A DNA stretch of 39,952 nt. It comes from Alteromonadaceae bacterium (GTDB lineage Bacteria; Pseudomonadota; Gammaproteobacteria; Enterobacterales; Alteromonadaceae). The translations under genes and the position numbers were made by a program. The notes under the pieces were generated by a model. The model was not told where the DNA came from, made no database searches, and saw nothing but the letters and a program-made list of their open reading frames with translations. This document shows, piece by piece, positions 9,290 through 16,343 of the stretch. The stretch's first letter is position 1. Each line of letters starts with the position of its first letter. Where the stretch lies: NCBI GenBank assembly GCA_016765535.1, contig JAESPQ010000102.1, positions 1 through 39,952 on the forward strand, written 5' to 3'.

Positions 9290-9683
9290 ACCCTTAAATC
9301 TTAAATCAATGTAAGTGCTTTAATTTTTAAAGCACTTTTACGGTGATTGATATTCAATAAGAAGTTTATTCACGGGCGATTAAAGATAGTTCTCAAGTAA
9401 AAAAGTTTAAGGCAGAGAAACTAAAAATAAATCAACCTGATAGACTTTCTTCATAGAAAATAACCATTATCACTAAAAAACAAAGCGTAAATAATGGCTA
9501 CGATTGCTGCAAAACAATTTATCAAGCCTTTAGAGTGTAGCAGTGTATCTATAAATAACACAGTAATTATAAGCTTATATTCTTAACAAAAACTTAAGTT
9601 ATGGTGTATAAATGAACTATGCTAAAAGTAATATCAAAATAAAAACATAGTGACTACATACCATTTACATTGAGAAAAATCAC
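9290..9683. other. Divergent intergenic region with hairpin and promoter
   Basis: 394 bases between the DUF5666 lipoprotein and a periplasmic binding protein. It holds the perfect hairpin at 9313-9337 (arms AAGTGCTTTAA and TTAAAGCACTT, loop TTT), which lies 30-54 bases upstream of the lipoprotein start and so probably in its leader or operator. It also holds a candidate promoter at 9583-9612. Nothing else stands out. Confidence 0.6.
9583..9612 (+). promoter_or_regulatory. Candidate sigma-70 promoter of the binding-protein gene
   Basis: TTAACA (9583-9588), 18 bases, then TATAAA (9607-9612). It lies about 70 bases upstream of the ATG at 9684. AT-rich surroundings make chance matches common. 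Confidence 0.35.
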
Positions 9684-10418
9684 ATGAAAAGTTATCGAAA
9701 ATATTTTATTTTTTATATTTTATTGTTTTCACCAATGACTATTGCTGAAACATTATCGGTATTGGTGTTTGAAGGCTCTAACCCACCTTATACAATTACT
9801 AAAAATGGGGAAAATTCAGGCATTTTCGTCGATTTATTCCTTAAATTATCACAAGTAACAGATCTTAATTTTGACTTACAAAATTATCCCGCCGCCCGAG
9901 GTTTACAAGAGTTTGACATGGGGCGCGTTGATATTGAACCTGGCGTTAATGAAAAATGGCGACAAAATACTAAAGTGTTAGGTTTGTATTCTATCCCTTA
10001 TAATTATTCAAGAGAGGTTATTGTTTTTAAAAAAGCAAATGCGATAACGGTAAACAATGCGCAAGATCTCTATGGTAAGTCTATTGGTATTGTCCGTGGA
10101 TACTCTTATCCTAAATTCGATGATGCTTTCAATAAAAACTTGATCACAAAAGTGAGTAATCGTTCTGAAAAATTACTTTTAAAGCAACTGCAAGCAGATA
10201 GAATAAAGTACATTTTTATCGGCTATCGCACCATAAAATATTATATGCAACAAAACCCACAGTATAGAAATATCGTCATTGGCGATACCGTTAGCCAAGT
10301 TGAAGTTAAATTAAGAATTCATCCCAATAAAGCCTATCTTTTACCGACCTTAAATAAAGGGCTAGCAACACTTCTTAAAAATGGTGATATTGATAAAATA
10401 TACAGTAAATATCAGTAA
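9684..10418 (+). CDS. Periplasmic amino-acid-type substrate-binding protein (SBP_bac_3), orphan
   Basis: A 244-residue exported protein with a signal peptide (cleavage near MTIA, about 21). It has the two-lobed solute-binding fold of the polar amino acid family: VLVFEGSNPPYTI at the first strand, a FVDLFLKLSQ segment, the region DLYGKSIGIVRGYSYP opening lobe two, and a C-terminal GDIDKIYSKYQ ending. No permease or ATPase gene is nearby, so it may serve a distant transporter or act as a stand-alone sensor or enzyme. It is upstream of the serine-hydrolase lipoprotein, but that gene has its own operator between them. Confidence 0.8.
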   Translation: MKSYRKYFIFYILLFSPMTIAETLSVLVFEGSNPPYTITKNGENSGIFVDLFLKLSQVTDLNFDLQNYPAARGLQEFDMGRVDIEPGVNEKWRQNTKVLGLYSIPYNYSREVIVFKKANAITVNNAQDLYGKSIGIVRGYSYPKFDDAFNKNLITKVSNRSEKLLLKQLQADRIKYIFIGYRTIKYYMQQNPQYRNIVIGDTVSQVEVKLRIHPNKAYLLPTLNKGLATLLKNGDIDKIYSKYQ

Positions 10419-10429
10419 AAGACTTATGT

Positions 10430-10462
10430 AACTGGTACTAACATAATAAAAAACTGGTACTA
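10430..10462 (+). promoter_or_regulatory. Tandem operator boxes upstream of the lipoprotein hydrolase
   Basis: Two identical 11-bp boxes AACTGGTACTA at 10430-10440 and 10452-10462, direct repeats 22 bp apart (two helical turns). They end 57 bases before the ATG at 10520, and TATTAT at 10483 could be the -10. The same box pair, with the same orientation toward the gene, occurs upstream of the TonB receptor and the amidase, next to a MocR regulator gene. Binding by that regulator is inferred. Confidence 0.7.
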
Positions 10463-10519
10463 CAGTTAATATCAATACTATCTATTATATAAATTTTAAT
10501 CTTGGTTAAATAAATAATT

Positions 10520-12286
10520 ATGTTCAAAATATTAACGCCTAAAAAAAATATAATTTATATATTTTCATATTGCACTCTTTTACTTTCTGCATGTGGTAGC
10601 AGTGGCGGTGAAAAAAGTGTAACGCCGTCTGCAAATCCTCCTGCCGCCACACCAACAGTAACCAGAAATGAAGCTACCTACCAACAACTAACATCAACCG
10701 CCCAACTTACTTTTTCTACAAGCGCTTTTTTGCCAGACAATGCATCCCCTGCCACTAATATTTTTGAAGGTAACTTAGTGATCACGGGCACACCTACTTT
10801 TAAGCAAAATTATGGTAACGAAACTGATTTACCCACAGGCTATAAAATATGGCCTGAATTTAATGTGGAATTTATTCAGGATAATGGTCGTCTAACTCCT
10901 ACTGATAGAGGGCATGGTTTTATTGGCAATGGAGCATGGTCTATTACCGCGGGTGTTGGTGCTGTTTGGGATGAAGCGAGTGATAATAGTTATACTCGTG
11001 CAGCATTTCCATACACCATAAAAGAAAACAATACGAATTGCGAAGCCAACGGTTTAGCCACTTTTTTATTTAAAAGTGATGGTTCAACATCAAATATACA
11101 AGTACAAAATATTGCTGAAACCTGTATTTTTTACGGTTTTGAATTCTATGGCATGTTAACAGCAAGCTACAACACGCATGATGTAAGCAATAAAGCACAA
11201 GTAATAAATGAGCGAAATAACGAAGAAACTGCACGTATTCCTACAAAACCTTTAGCACAACTTGCTATTGATTATCCAAACGTTAACCTAAGTAATTATG
11301 GATACGCTATTGAACCTGAAGATTTAAATGGCTACAGCATTTTAGTCAATAGCACCAGTTATATTGATGGCTGTACTACTCGCTATGGAGAACATCCTTA
11401 TTGCTCAGAAAAAACTATCGGTATTTATTCTTTTACTAAATCTATTCATGCATTTATGCTGGTTGCAGCCCTTGAAAAACAATATCCAAATTTTAAAAAT
11501 CAACTCATAAAAGATTTAGTCCCTGAATGTTCTGATAGTCGTTGGGATGGTGTTACCGTTGAAAATGCTTTAGATATGGCAACAGGAAACTATAATTCAC
11601 TTGCCTTTGAAGCAGACGAAAGCAGTGACGAAATAGAAAACAATTACTTTCTTAAAAGCACTCGCGCAGACAGGGCTAACTTTACTTGTAATGGTTGGAC
11701 TCACCAAGTTACAGCAGCAACCAATAGCGTTTATCACACCACAGATACCGAATTAGTCGGTTATGCCGCCAATCAATTTGTAAAAAACAAACTCGGTAAT
11801 AATGCTGATGCTTTTAACGATATTTTAATTCCACTCTATAATAGAATTGGTTTAAGTCAATATATTCATGGCATTCAACGCACAACCGATACCCAAGAAG
11901 CTTGGGGCGGTTATGGTTTATCAGCAACCCTAAATGATGTGGTACGAGTTGCACAATATTTACGAGATGATGCGATTAATGACGGTTTACTTGATGAAAC
12001 TATGGTTCATGAGGTATTAAGCGCGGCTCCGCAAGGCTTGTATGCACAAACAGCTAACTTAAATTACGACAATGGTTTTTGGCGCTTTCATGCTGGTACA
12101 ATTAGCAACATGAGCGCTTGTGGCGCTAGTACACAAGTGCCTTTTCTATCTGGCTTTGGTGGTCATGCTAGTGTAATTTTACCTAAAGTGATCATTACGC
12201 AAATGACTGATGGCGGTGGTATTGGCTTTTTAAAAACGCTTAATGATGTGTTTGCGAATATTGATAATACTTGTCCATCACAATAA
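10520..12286 (+). CDS. Lipoprotein serine hydrolase (beta-lactamase / PBP-like fold)
   Basis: A 588-residue envelope lipoprotein: LLLSAC lipobox (Cys25), a Pro/Thr spacer, an N-terminal domain (about 50-220) of no family I know, and a C-terminal penicillin-recognising-type hydrolase. The S304-F-T-K307 tetrad is the SxxK nucleophile motif. YHT (405-407) stands where class C enzymes have YxN, and GFGGHAS (545-551) stands where they have the KTG/HxG strand. The AWGGYGLSATLNDVVRVAQYL stretch is typical of this esterase/amidase group. The substrate is unknown; the fold includes beta-lactamases, esterases and oligo-amide hydrolases such as NylB. It is preceded by tandem operator boxes shared with the TonB receptor and the nitrilase-type amidase, suggesting one regulon. 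Confidence 0.75.
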   Translation: MFKILTPKKNIIYIFSYCTLLLSACGSSGGEKSVTPSANPPAATPTVTRNEATYQQLTSTAQLTFSTSAFLPDNASPATNIFEGNLVITGTPTFKQNYGNETDLPTGYKIWPEFNVEFIQDNGRLTPTDRGHGFIGNGAWSITAGVGAVWDEASDNSYTRAAFPYTIKENNTNCEANGLATFLFKSDGSTSNIQVQNIAETCIFYGFEFYGMLTASYNTHDVSNKAQVINERNNEETARIPTKPLAQLAIDYPNVNLSNYGYAIEPEDLNGYSILVNSTSYIDGCTTRYGEHPYCSEKTIGIYSFTKSIHAFMLVAALEKQYPNFKNQLIKDLVPECSDSRWDGVTVENALDMATGNYNSLAFEADESSDEIENNYFLKSTRADRANFTCNGWTHQVTAATNSVYHTTDTELVGYAANQFVKNKLGNNADAFNDILIPLYNRIGLSQYIHGIQRTTDTQEAWGGYGLSATLNDVVRVAQYLRDDAINDGLLDETMVHEVLSAAPQGLYAQTANLNYDNGFWRFHAGTISNMSACGASTQVPFLSGFGGHASVILPKVIITQMTDGGGIGFLKTLNDVFANIDNTCPSQ

Positions 12287-12314
12287 ACATTAACTCGAAA
12301 AACACTTAAAATTA

Positions 12315-12347
12315 AGCAAGGCGTTAATAACGCCTTGCTCTATTATT
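12315..12347 (+). terminator. Terminator of the lipoprotein hydrolase gene
   Basis: A perfect 11-bp stem AGCAAGGCGTT / AACGCCTTGCT with loop AAT, 28 bases after the stop, followed by CTATTATTT. The T-run is interrupted. Confidence 0.7.
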
Positions 12348-12360
12348 TATGTTTAAATTT

Positions 12361-12515
12361 TCACCTTGAAAATTTATTTTGATAAGCAAAAATTAAGGTT
12401 TCATCTAACGCTTTTGCTAACTGATCAATTAATTCATCTATTTGTATTCTACAAATAATTATGGAGGGCAAAAGGCAAGTGAGAGACCCGCAATAGCTCG
12501 AGTAATAATCCCTAA
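12361..12515 (-). pseudogene. 3' remnant of a class III aminotransferase gene
   Basis: The last ~43 codons before the TGA at 12361 read ...RIQIDELIDQLAKALDETL, the normal C-terminus of PLP-dependent class III (omega-amino acid type) aminotransferases. Just upstream, a second reading frame gives LGIITRAIAGLSLAFCPP, the segment that normally precedes it, and that frame then hits TAA. The two frames join only if a frameshift (net +1 or -2) occurred near 12456-12462. Nothing recognisable of the upstream ~400 codons remains. The fragment lies 84 bases downstream of the SBP gene, in the same direction, so the aminotransferase may once have been the last gene of that operon. Family recognition is from memory of conserved C-termini. 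Confidence 0.65.
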
Positions 12516-12599
12516 ATTTATAATGATTATAATAGGAATACAACAGAGCCAGAATTAAAGAGAAGATAAGACCAGTAATTGAATTTTTAGGTATTAAGG

Positions 12600-13352
12600 C
12601 TAGTAAGCAACAAAGTTAACATACTGCTTAAATCCCCATTTTTTATACAATTGCTTAATCACTCCTTGAGATATTAATGATTTCATACGTTGATCAAATT
12701 CTTTTGCTAATAGCTTACCTTTGTCTGTTTTTGCAAAGGCCATATACAAATTTTTTGAATAAACCATTTCGGTATGAAATTGGGCAACATCAACATCTAA
12801 CTCTTGTTGTAATTGTGCCATTTCATCCGAGTCGGTGATAAAAAATGGTGCTCGTCCTTTTAATAACATTAACATGCCATGCTTACTATCGTTAACTTCC
12901 ATCGCTTTAAAATCAGTTTTAATTTCATTAGCATAACGATAACTCCGAGGGATAATGACATTTTTATGCTGTAATGATTTTATTCCCTCCCATATAATTC
13001 TCTTATTAAACATCACCATAATGCTACCTGCATCAATAGGATACTTAGGAGTTAAAATATCGTCCTGCTCATCTCGTTCATATAAACTAAATATGGCATC
13101 CGTTTTTTTATACTTTACTAATAATTTTGCTCTAGCAAAGGGTACAATTTTATATGATATTTTGTAGCCAAGTGGTTGATAAATGAGCTTTGCTAATTCA
13201 AAATAAAAGCCTGTACCCTCTTTATTAGTCCAGTTTTTCCATTCAGGCGTTGAAATATATAAGGTTTTATTTTTATCTACTGCCGCATAAATGACGTCAG
13301 TAAAAAATAAAACACTGAAAATAAAAAACAGAAGAATGGTTTTATTCAGCAT
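12600..13352 (-). CDS. Periplasmic substrate-binding protein (SBP_bac_3-like), orphan
   Basis: A 250-residue exported protein with a signal peptide (cleavage near IYA, about 23) and the amino-acid-type solute-binding fold: TLYISTPEWKNWTNKEGTGFYFELAKLIY, IVPFARAKLLV, DAIFSLYERDE, and a C-terminal GVIKQLYKKWGF. It is the third gene of an operon, starting 8 bases after the MFS gene's stop, with AGGTAA 8 bases before its ATG. No ABC permease is present. It is clearly different in sequence from the binding protein at 9684. It could act as a sensor or capture protein for the MFS cargo; this is a guess from position only. Confidence 0.8.
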   Translation of the reverse strand: MLNKTILLFFIFSVLFFTDVIYAAVDKNKTLYISTPEWKNWTNKEGTGFYFELAKLIYQPLGYKISYKIVPFARAKLLVKYKKTDAIFSLYERDEQDDILTPKYPIDAGSIMVMFNKRIIWEGIKSLQHKNVIIPRSYRYANEIKTDFKAMEVNDSKHGMLMLLKGRAPFFITDSDEMAQLQQELDVDVAQFHTEMVYSKNLYMAFAKTDKGKLLAKEFDQRMKSLISQGVIKQLYKKWGFKQYVNFVAY

Positions 13353-13360
13353 AAAGTTAC

Positions 13361-14536
13361 CTATTTTAAATTTGCTAAGTTTTCCTGATCTAATAACCTA
13401 GCGGGAAGTAAAATAACCACAATACAAAGCAGTAAACCTATCACTGCAACATTAATTATTTGATGGTAATTATCTCCAGTTAACATTAATGCGGCGACCA
13501 TAGGTCCAGAAGCGAGTCCCATTTTAGAAGCAAAACCACCTAATGCCGCCATCTGCCCTGCTTTATCAAGAGCCGAACAAATACCAAATAAATACGGCAA
13601 AACAAAGGCCCATGTTACACCGATAATAATATTAGCAATGAAATAAATTTGCTCATTAGCGCTAAAGTGTAATAACCAACTACATACAGCAGTCACTAGC
13701 ACTGCGCTGATTAAAGGCAAAGTTCGACCATATTTAGTGCCTATAACAATCACTAAAAACGCCCCTAACAAAGCAATCCAACTGGCAATAGCTAATGACT
13801 TACTCATAAAAGCTACGCTTAAACCATCAGCTTTACCAAGACTTATCATATAGGCAAATAGCCCCATATTTGCTGCTTGAAAGAAAAATATACCTAATAA
13901 GTTAAGCGTTAAAGGCTTTACTTTAATTGCTGCTTTAACCGAGTTTTTATGCTTATGATGATTACATTCATAATCAGGTAAAAATGGCAACATAACCAAA
14001 GTGACTAAAGTAAAAACAATTAATGAGGCAAATAAAGCACTCGTACCAAAATCTGGCACTAAACGAGGTAAATACATAATACCTAACCCACCTAATCCCC
14101 ATTGAATTAATAATAAATAACCAAAGGTTTTATCTGCTTCGTTGGTACGTGAAATAATAGCAAAACCAATACCCACCAATAAACCACCAGTTAAACCATG
14201 TATTGCTCTTACTGCGATCATGGTGTTAGCATCACGAATAAAAATACAGCTAAAATCAATAGCGACTAACAGCACCAGCAACACATAAGCCCATGATCGC
14301 CATTTGATATGTTTAATTAAAAATACCGCCGATAATGCTCCTAGTGCCGCACCATATAAGTTGGCAGAGCTTACAAACCCCGCTTGTTGATTACTAAAAT
14401 GTAAGCCTTCTTTCAAGCCGTTGATCACCGCTGGCATAATATTGATATAAAAAATGCCCGCCGTGGTTAAAAATGATAAAAAAACACGTGCCGCAATGCT
14501 ATGTGGTAATACTTTAAACCCTATTAATGCCTTCAT
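13361..14536 (-). CDS. MFS transporter
   Basis: A hydrophobic 391-residue protein with about 12 membrane segments. The first is FLSFLTTAGIFYINIMPAVI, and a hydrophilic His/Lys loop (ECNHHKHKNS) in the middle marks the usual 6+6 division. This is the shape of a Major Facilitator Superfamily carrier. An upstream TTG at 14560 would overlap the previous gene; the ATG at 14536 is preferred because it follows that gene's stop by one base (TAAaATG) with AGGA about 10 bases upstream, a translationally coupled junction. It sits between a TPR-sulfotransferase and a binding protein, so it may export or import the product or substrate of that operon. Cargo unknown. Confidence 0.85.
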   Translation of the reverse strand: MKALIGFKVLPHSIAARVFLSFLTTAGIFYINIMPAVINGLKEGLHFSNQQAGFVSSANLYGAALGALSAVFLIKHIKWRSWAYVLLVLLVAIDFSCIFIRDANTMIAVRAIHGLTGGLLVGIGFAIISRTNEADKTFGYLLLIQWGLGGLGIMYLPRLVPDFGTSALFASLIVFTLVTLVMLPFLPDYECNHHKHKNSVKAAIKVKPLTLNLLGIFFFQAANMGLFAYMISLGKADGLSVAFMSKSLAIASWIALLGAFLVIVIGTKYGRTLPLISAVLVTAVCSWLLHFSANEQIYFIANIIIGVTWAFVLPYLFGICSALDKAGQMAALGGFASKMGLASGPMVAALMLTGDNYHQIINVAVIGLLLCIVVILLPARLLDQENLANLK

Positions 14537-14537
14537 T

Positions 14538-16184
14538 TTATAAAATTCCTGCTTGTTCAAGTTGAGCTTTTACCGAGGATAATTGTTGTGGGTAGTGTTG
14601 CCATTTACCTTGTGAACTTTTATAAATACCTTGTCGAACTTGGCTAGCACTTGCCGTAGTAGAGGGCGCTTTATTGTACTGAAACTCACTACATTGTGGT
14701 TGCCAGCCTAAATCACAATAATCAATAAGTAACTTTGCTTGTTCATCAACATTATTAATAACATCTTCATAATTAACGGTATAAATAGCATTAGGTAACA
14801 CTGCTTGCCAATGTTGCATCAATTTATAATGGGCAATGTAATATTGCGTTAGCTCATTGAGATCATAAGAAAATGGATAACCATGAGTAAATAATTGTTT
14901 ATACATGGCATAAATAGTATCTAAAGGATCTCGTTTAACATAAATAATTTTAGCGTTAGGTAATGCCAGATGGATCAAACCAACATATAAAGAATTTAAC
15001 GGTAATTTATCAATAAATTTTTCATTGTCATTAATGCTAGCATTAAGGTTACCTTTCGCATTTTTTAGGTAAGTTTGTCCTAATTGAGCAAAATTTAACT
15101 GTCTACTTAAGGTGATTAATTCTAGACGAGATTTAGACGCACCATTAACGGGTGATGCAGTTAAGTTTTTTATCTGTGTCATCATTTGCACAGCAAAATC
15201 ATTTAACTCGCCTGCACTTTTAACCTGCTGGTGATTACTAATAATACGCTCGATTAAGGTTGTTCCAGTGCGCGGTAAACCTAGTATAAAAATAGCTTGG
15301 CGATTCTTATCACCAAACCCACTACTTTTATCACTATACTCATTGTTTGTTTGACTAAATAGCGAAGCATCAAAAACTTGTTTAATTTTTTCAAGCGTTA
15401 CCAAGTCATGATTAGCATCGTATTTAATATTTTGACGGCGACTAGTTGCACCTAAAGTTAAATACTCAAAACTGGCTTGATATTCTTGTAAGTCTTCTAA
15501 TTCTTTTGCTAAAGCATAGCAAACTTGTGCTTTACCAATAGGAGAGACTATATTTGTCGTCAATAATTTTTTTAACTGTTGAACATGGTTGTCATCAACG
15601 GTTTGTTTACGCAAACTAGCTCGCTGCAAATAAGCTTCATAGTCATGTGCATTTAAAAAAATTGCCCAATTAAAATTAACTTCAGCTTCGTTTAATAACC
15701 CCAAATACCGTTGTACTGAAGCTAAATTAAAATACAAACCAGCATCGCTTGGCGATAAATTAATGGCTTGTTGATAAAAACTAATCGATTGATGATAACA
15801 TTGAAGCTTATTGTAAACTAACGCCAACTCGGCACACAATTCCACATCATCAAAGGCTTTTGTCATTAAGGGGGTTAATAAAGCTAATGCTTGCAACTTT
15901 TCACCTAACAGTAACAAAATATGAGCTTTATGTACTTGCCACCTTGGTGCTTGTGGTTCTAATTCAATAGCTTTTTCGATAGTCAATAATGCCTGCTCGA
16001 CATTGCGTAATTGAAAATATAAAAAACTACTCGCAAACCAAGCTTCTGCATTTGTAGGCCAAGATTGTGTTAATTTTTTACAACTATCTAATGCTTTAGC
16101 TACATTTTGACTATTTATATAACCCCAAACGTTTTCAAGTAGTTGAGTGAATTCATCTGGTTTTATAGTAGAGGTTAATAACAT
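14538..16184 (-). CDS. TPR-repeat sulfotransferase
   Basis: A 548-residue two-part protein. Residues about 10-290 hold tetratricopeptide-type helical repeats (for example AWFASSFLYFQLRNVEQALLTIEKAIELEP and YFNLASVQRYLGLLNEAEVNFNWAI). From about 297 a PAPS-dependent sulfotransferase domain follows, with the 5'-phosphosulfate loop FILGLPRTGTTLIERI (about 299-312) and the 3'-phosphate motif KIIYVKRDPLDTIYAMY. TPR-sulfotransferases of this type often lie beside TonB receptors in marine and freshwater proteobacteria; here the receptor is the next gene upstream. First gene of a three-gene operon (sulfotransferase, MFS, binding protein). The acceptor is unknown. Confidence 0.88.
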   Translation of the reverse strand: MLLTSTIKPDEFTQLLENVWGYINSQNVAKALDSCKKLTQSWPTNAEAWFASSFLYFQLRNVEQALLTIEKAIELEPQAPRWQVHKAHILLLLGEKLQALALLTPLMTKAFDDVELCAELALVYNKLQCYHQSISFYQQAINLSPSDAGLYFNLASVQRYLGLLNEAEVNFNWAIFLNAHDYEAYLQRASLRKQTVDDNHVQQLKKLLTTNIVSPIGKAQVCYALAKELEDLQEYQASFEYLTLGATSRRQNIKYDANHDLVTLEKIKQVFDASLFSQTNNEYSDKSSGFGDKNRQAIFILGLPRTGTTLIERIISNHQQVKSAGELNDFAVQMMTQIKNLTASPVNGASKSRLELITLSRQLNFAQLGQTYLKNAKGNLNASINDNEKFIDKLPLNSLYVGLIHLALPNAKIIYVKRDPLDTIYAMYKQLFTHGYPFSYDLNELTQYYIAHYKLMQHWQAVLPNAIYTVNYEDVINNVDEQAKLLIDYCDLGWQPQCSEFQYNKAPSTTASASQVRQGIYKSSQGKWQHYPQQLSSVKAQLEQAGIL

Positions 16185-16256
16185 ATATACCTAAATAATT
16201 TAAAGAAGTTAGTGTTAAGAGAAAAATCCTGTCACGCCAAACAATAACCTACACGA

Positions 16257-16315
16257 AAACAAAAAGGCTCTATCACTAAACTAACATAAGTAAAAGTTAT
16301 TTAGCGAACAGAACC
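16257..16315 (-). terminator. Terminator of the TonB receptor gene
   Basis: On the minus strand a long imperfect stem runs from GGTTCTG (ending 16315) to AGAGCC (16266-16271), about 20 pairs with a few mismatches and a bulge. It is followed by TTTTTG. It lies 29 bases beyond the stop at 16344 and separates the receptor from the sulfotransferase operon. Confidence 0.6.
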
Positions 16316-16343
16316 CTCCATTTAGTCGTTCAATAAACTTAAA

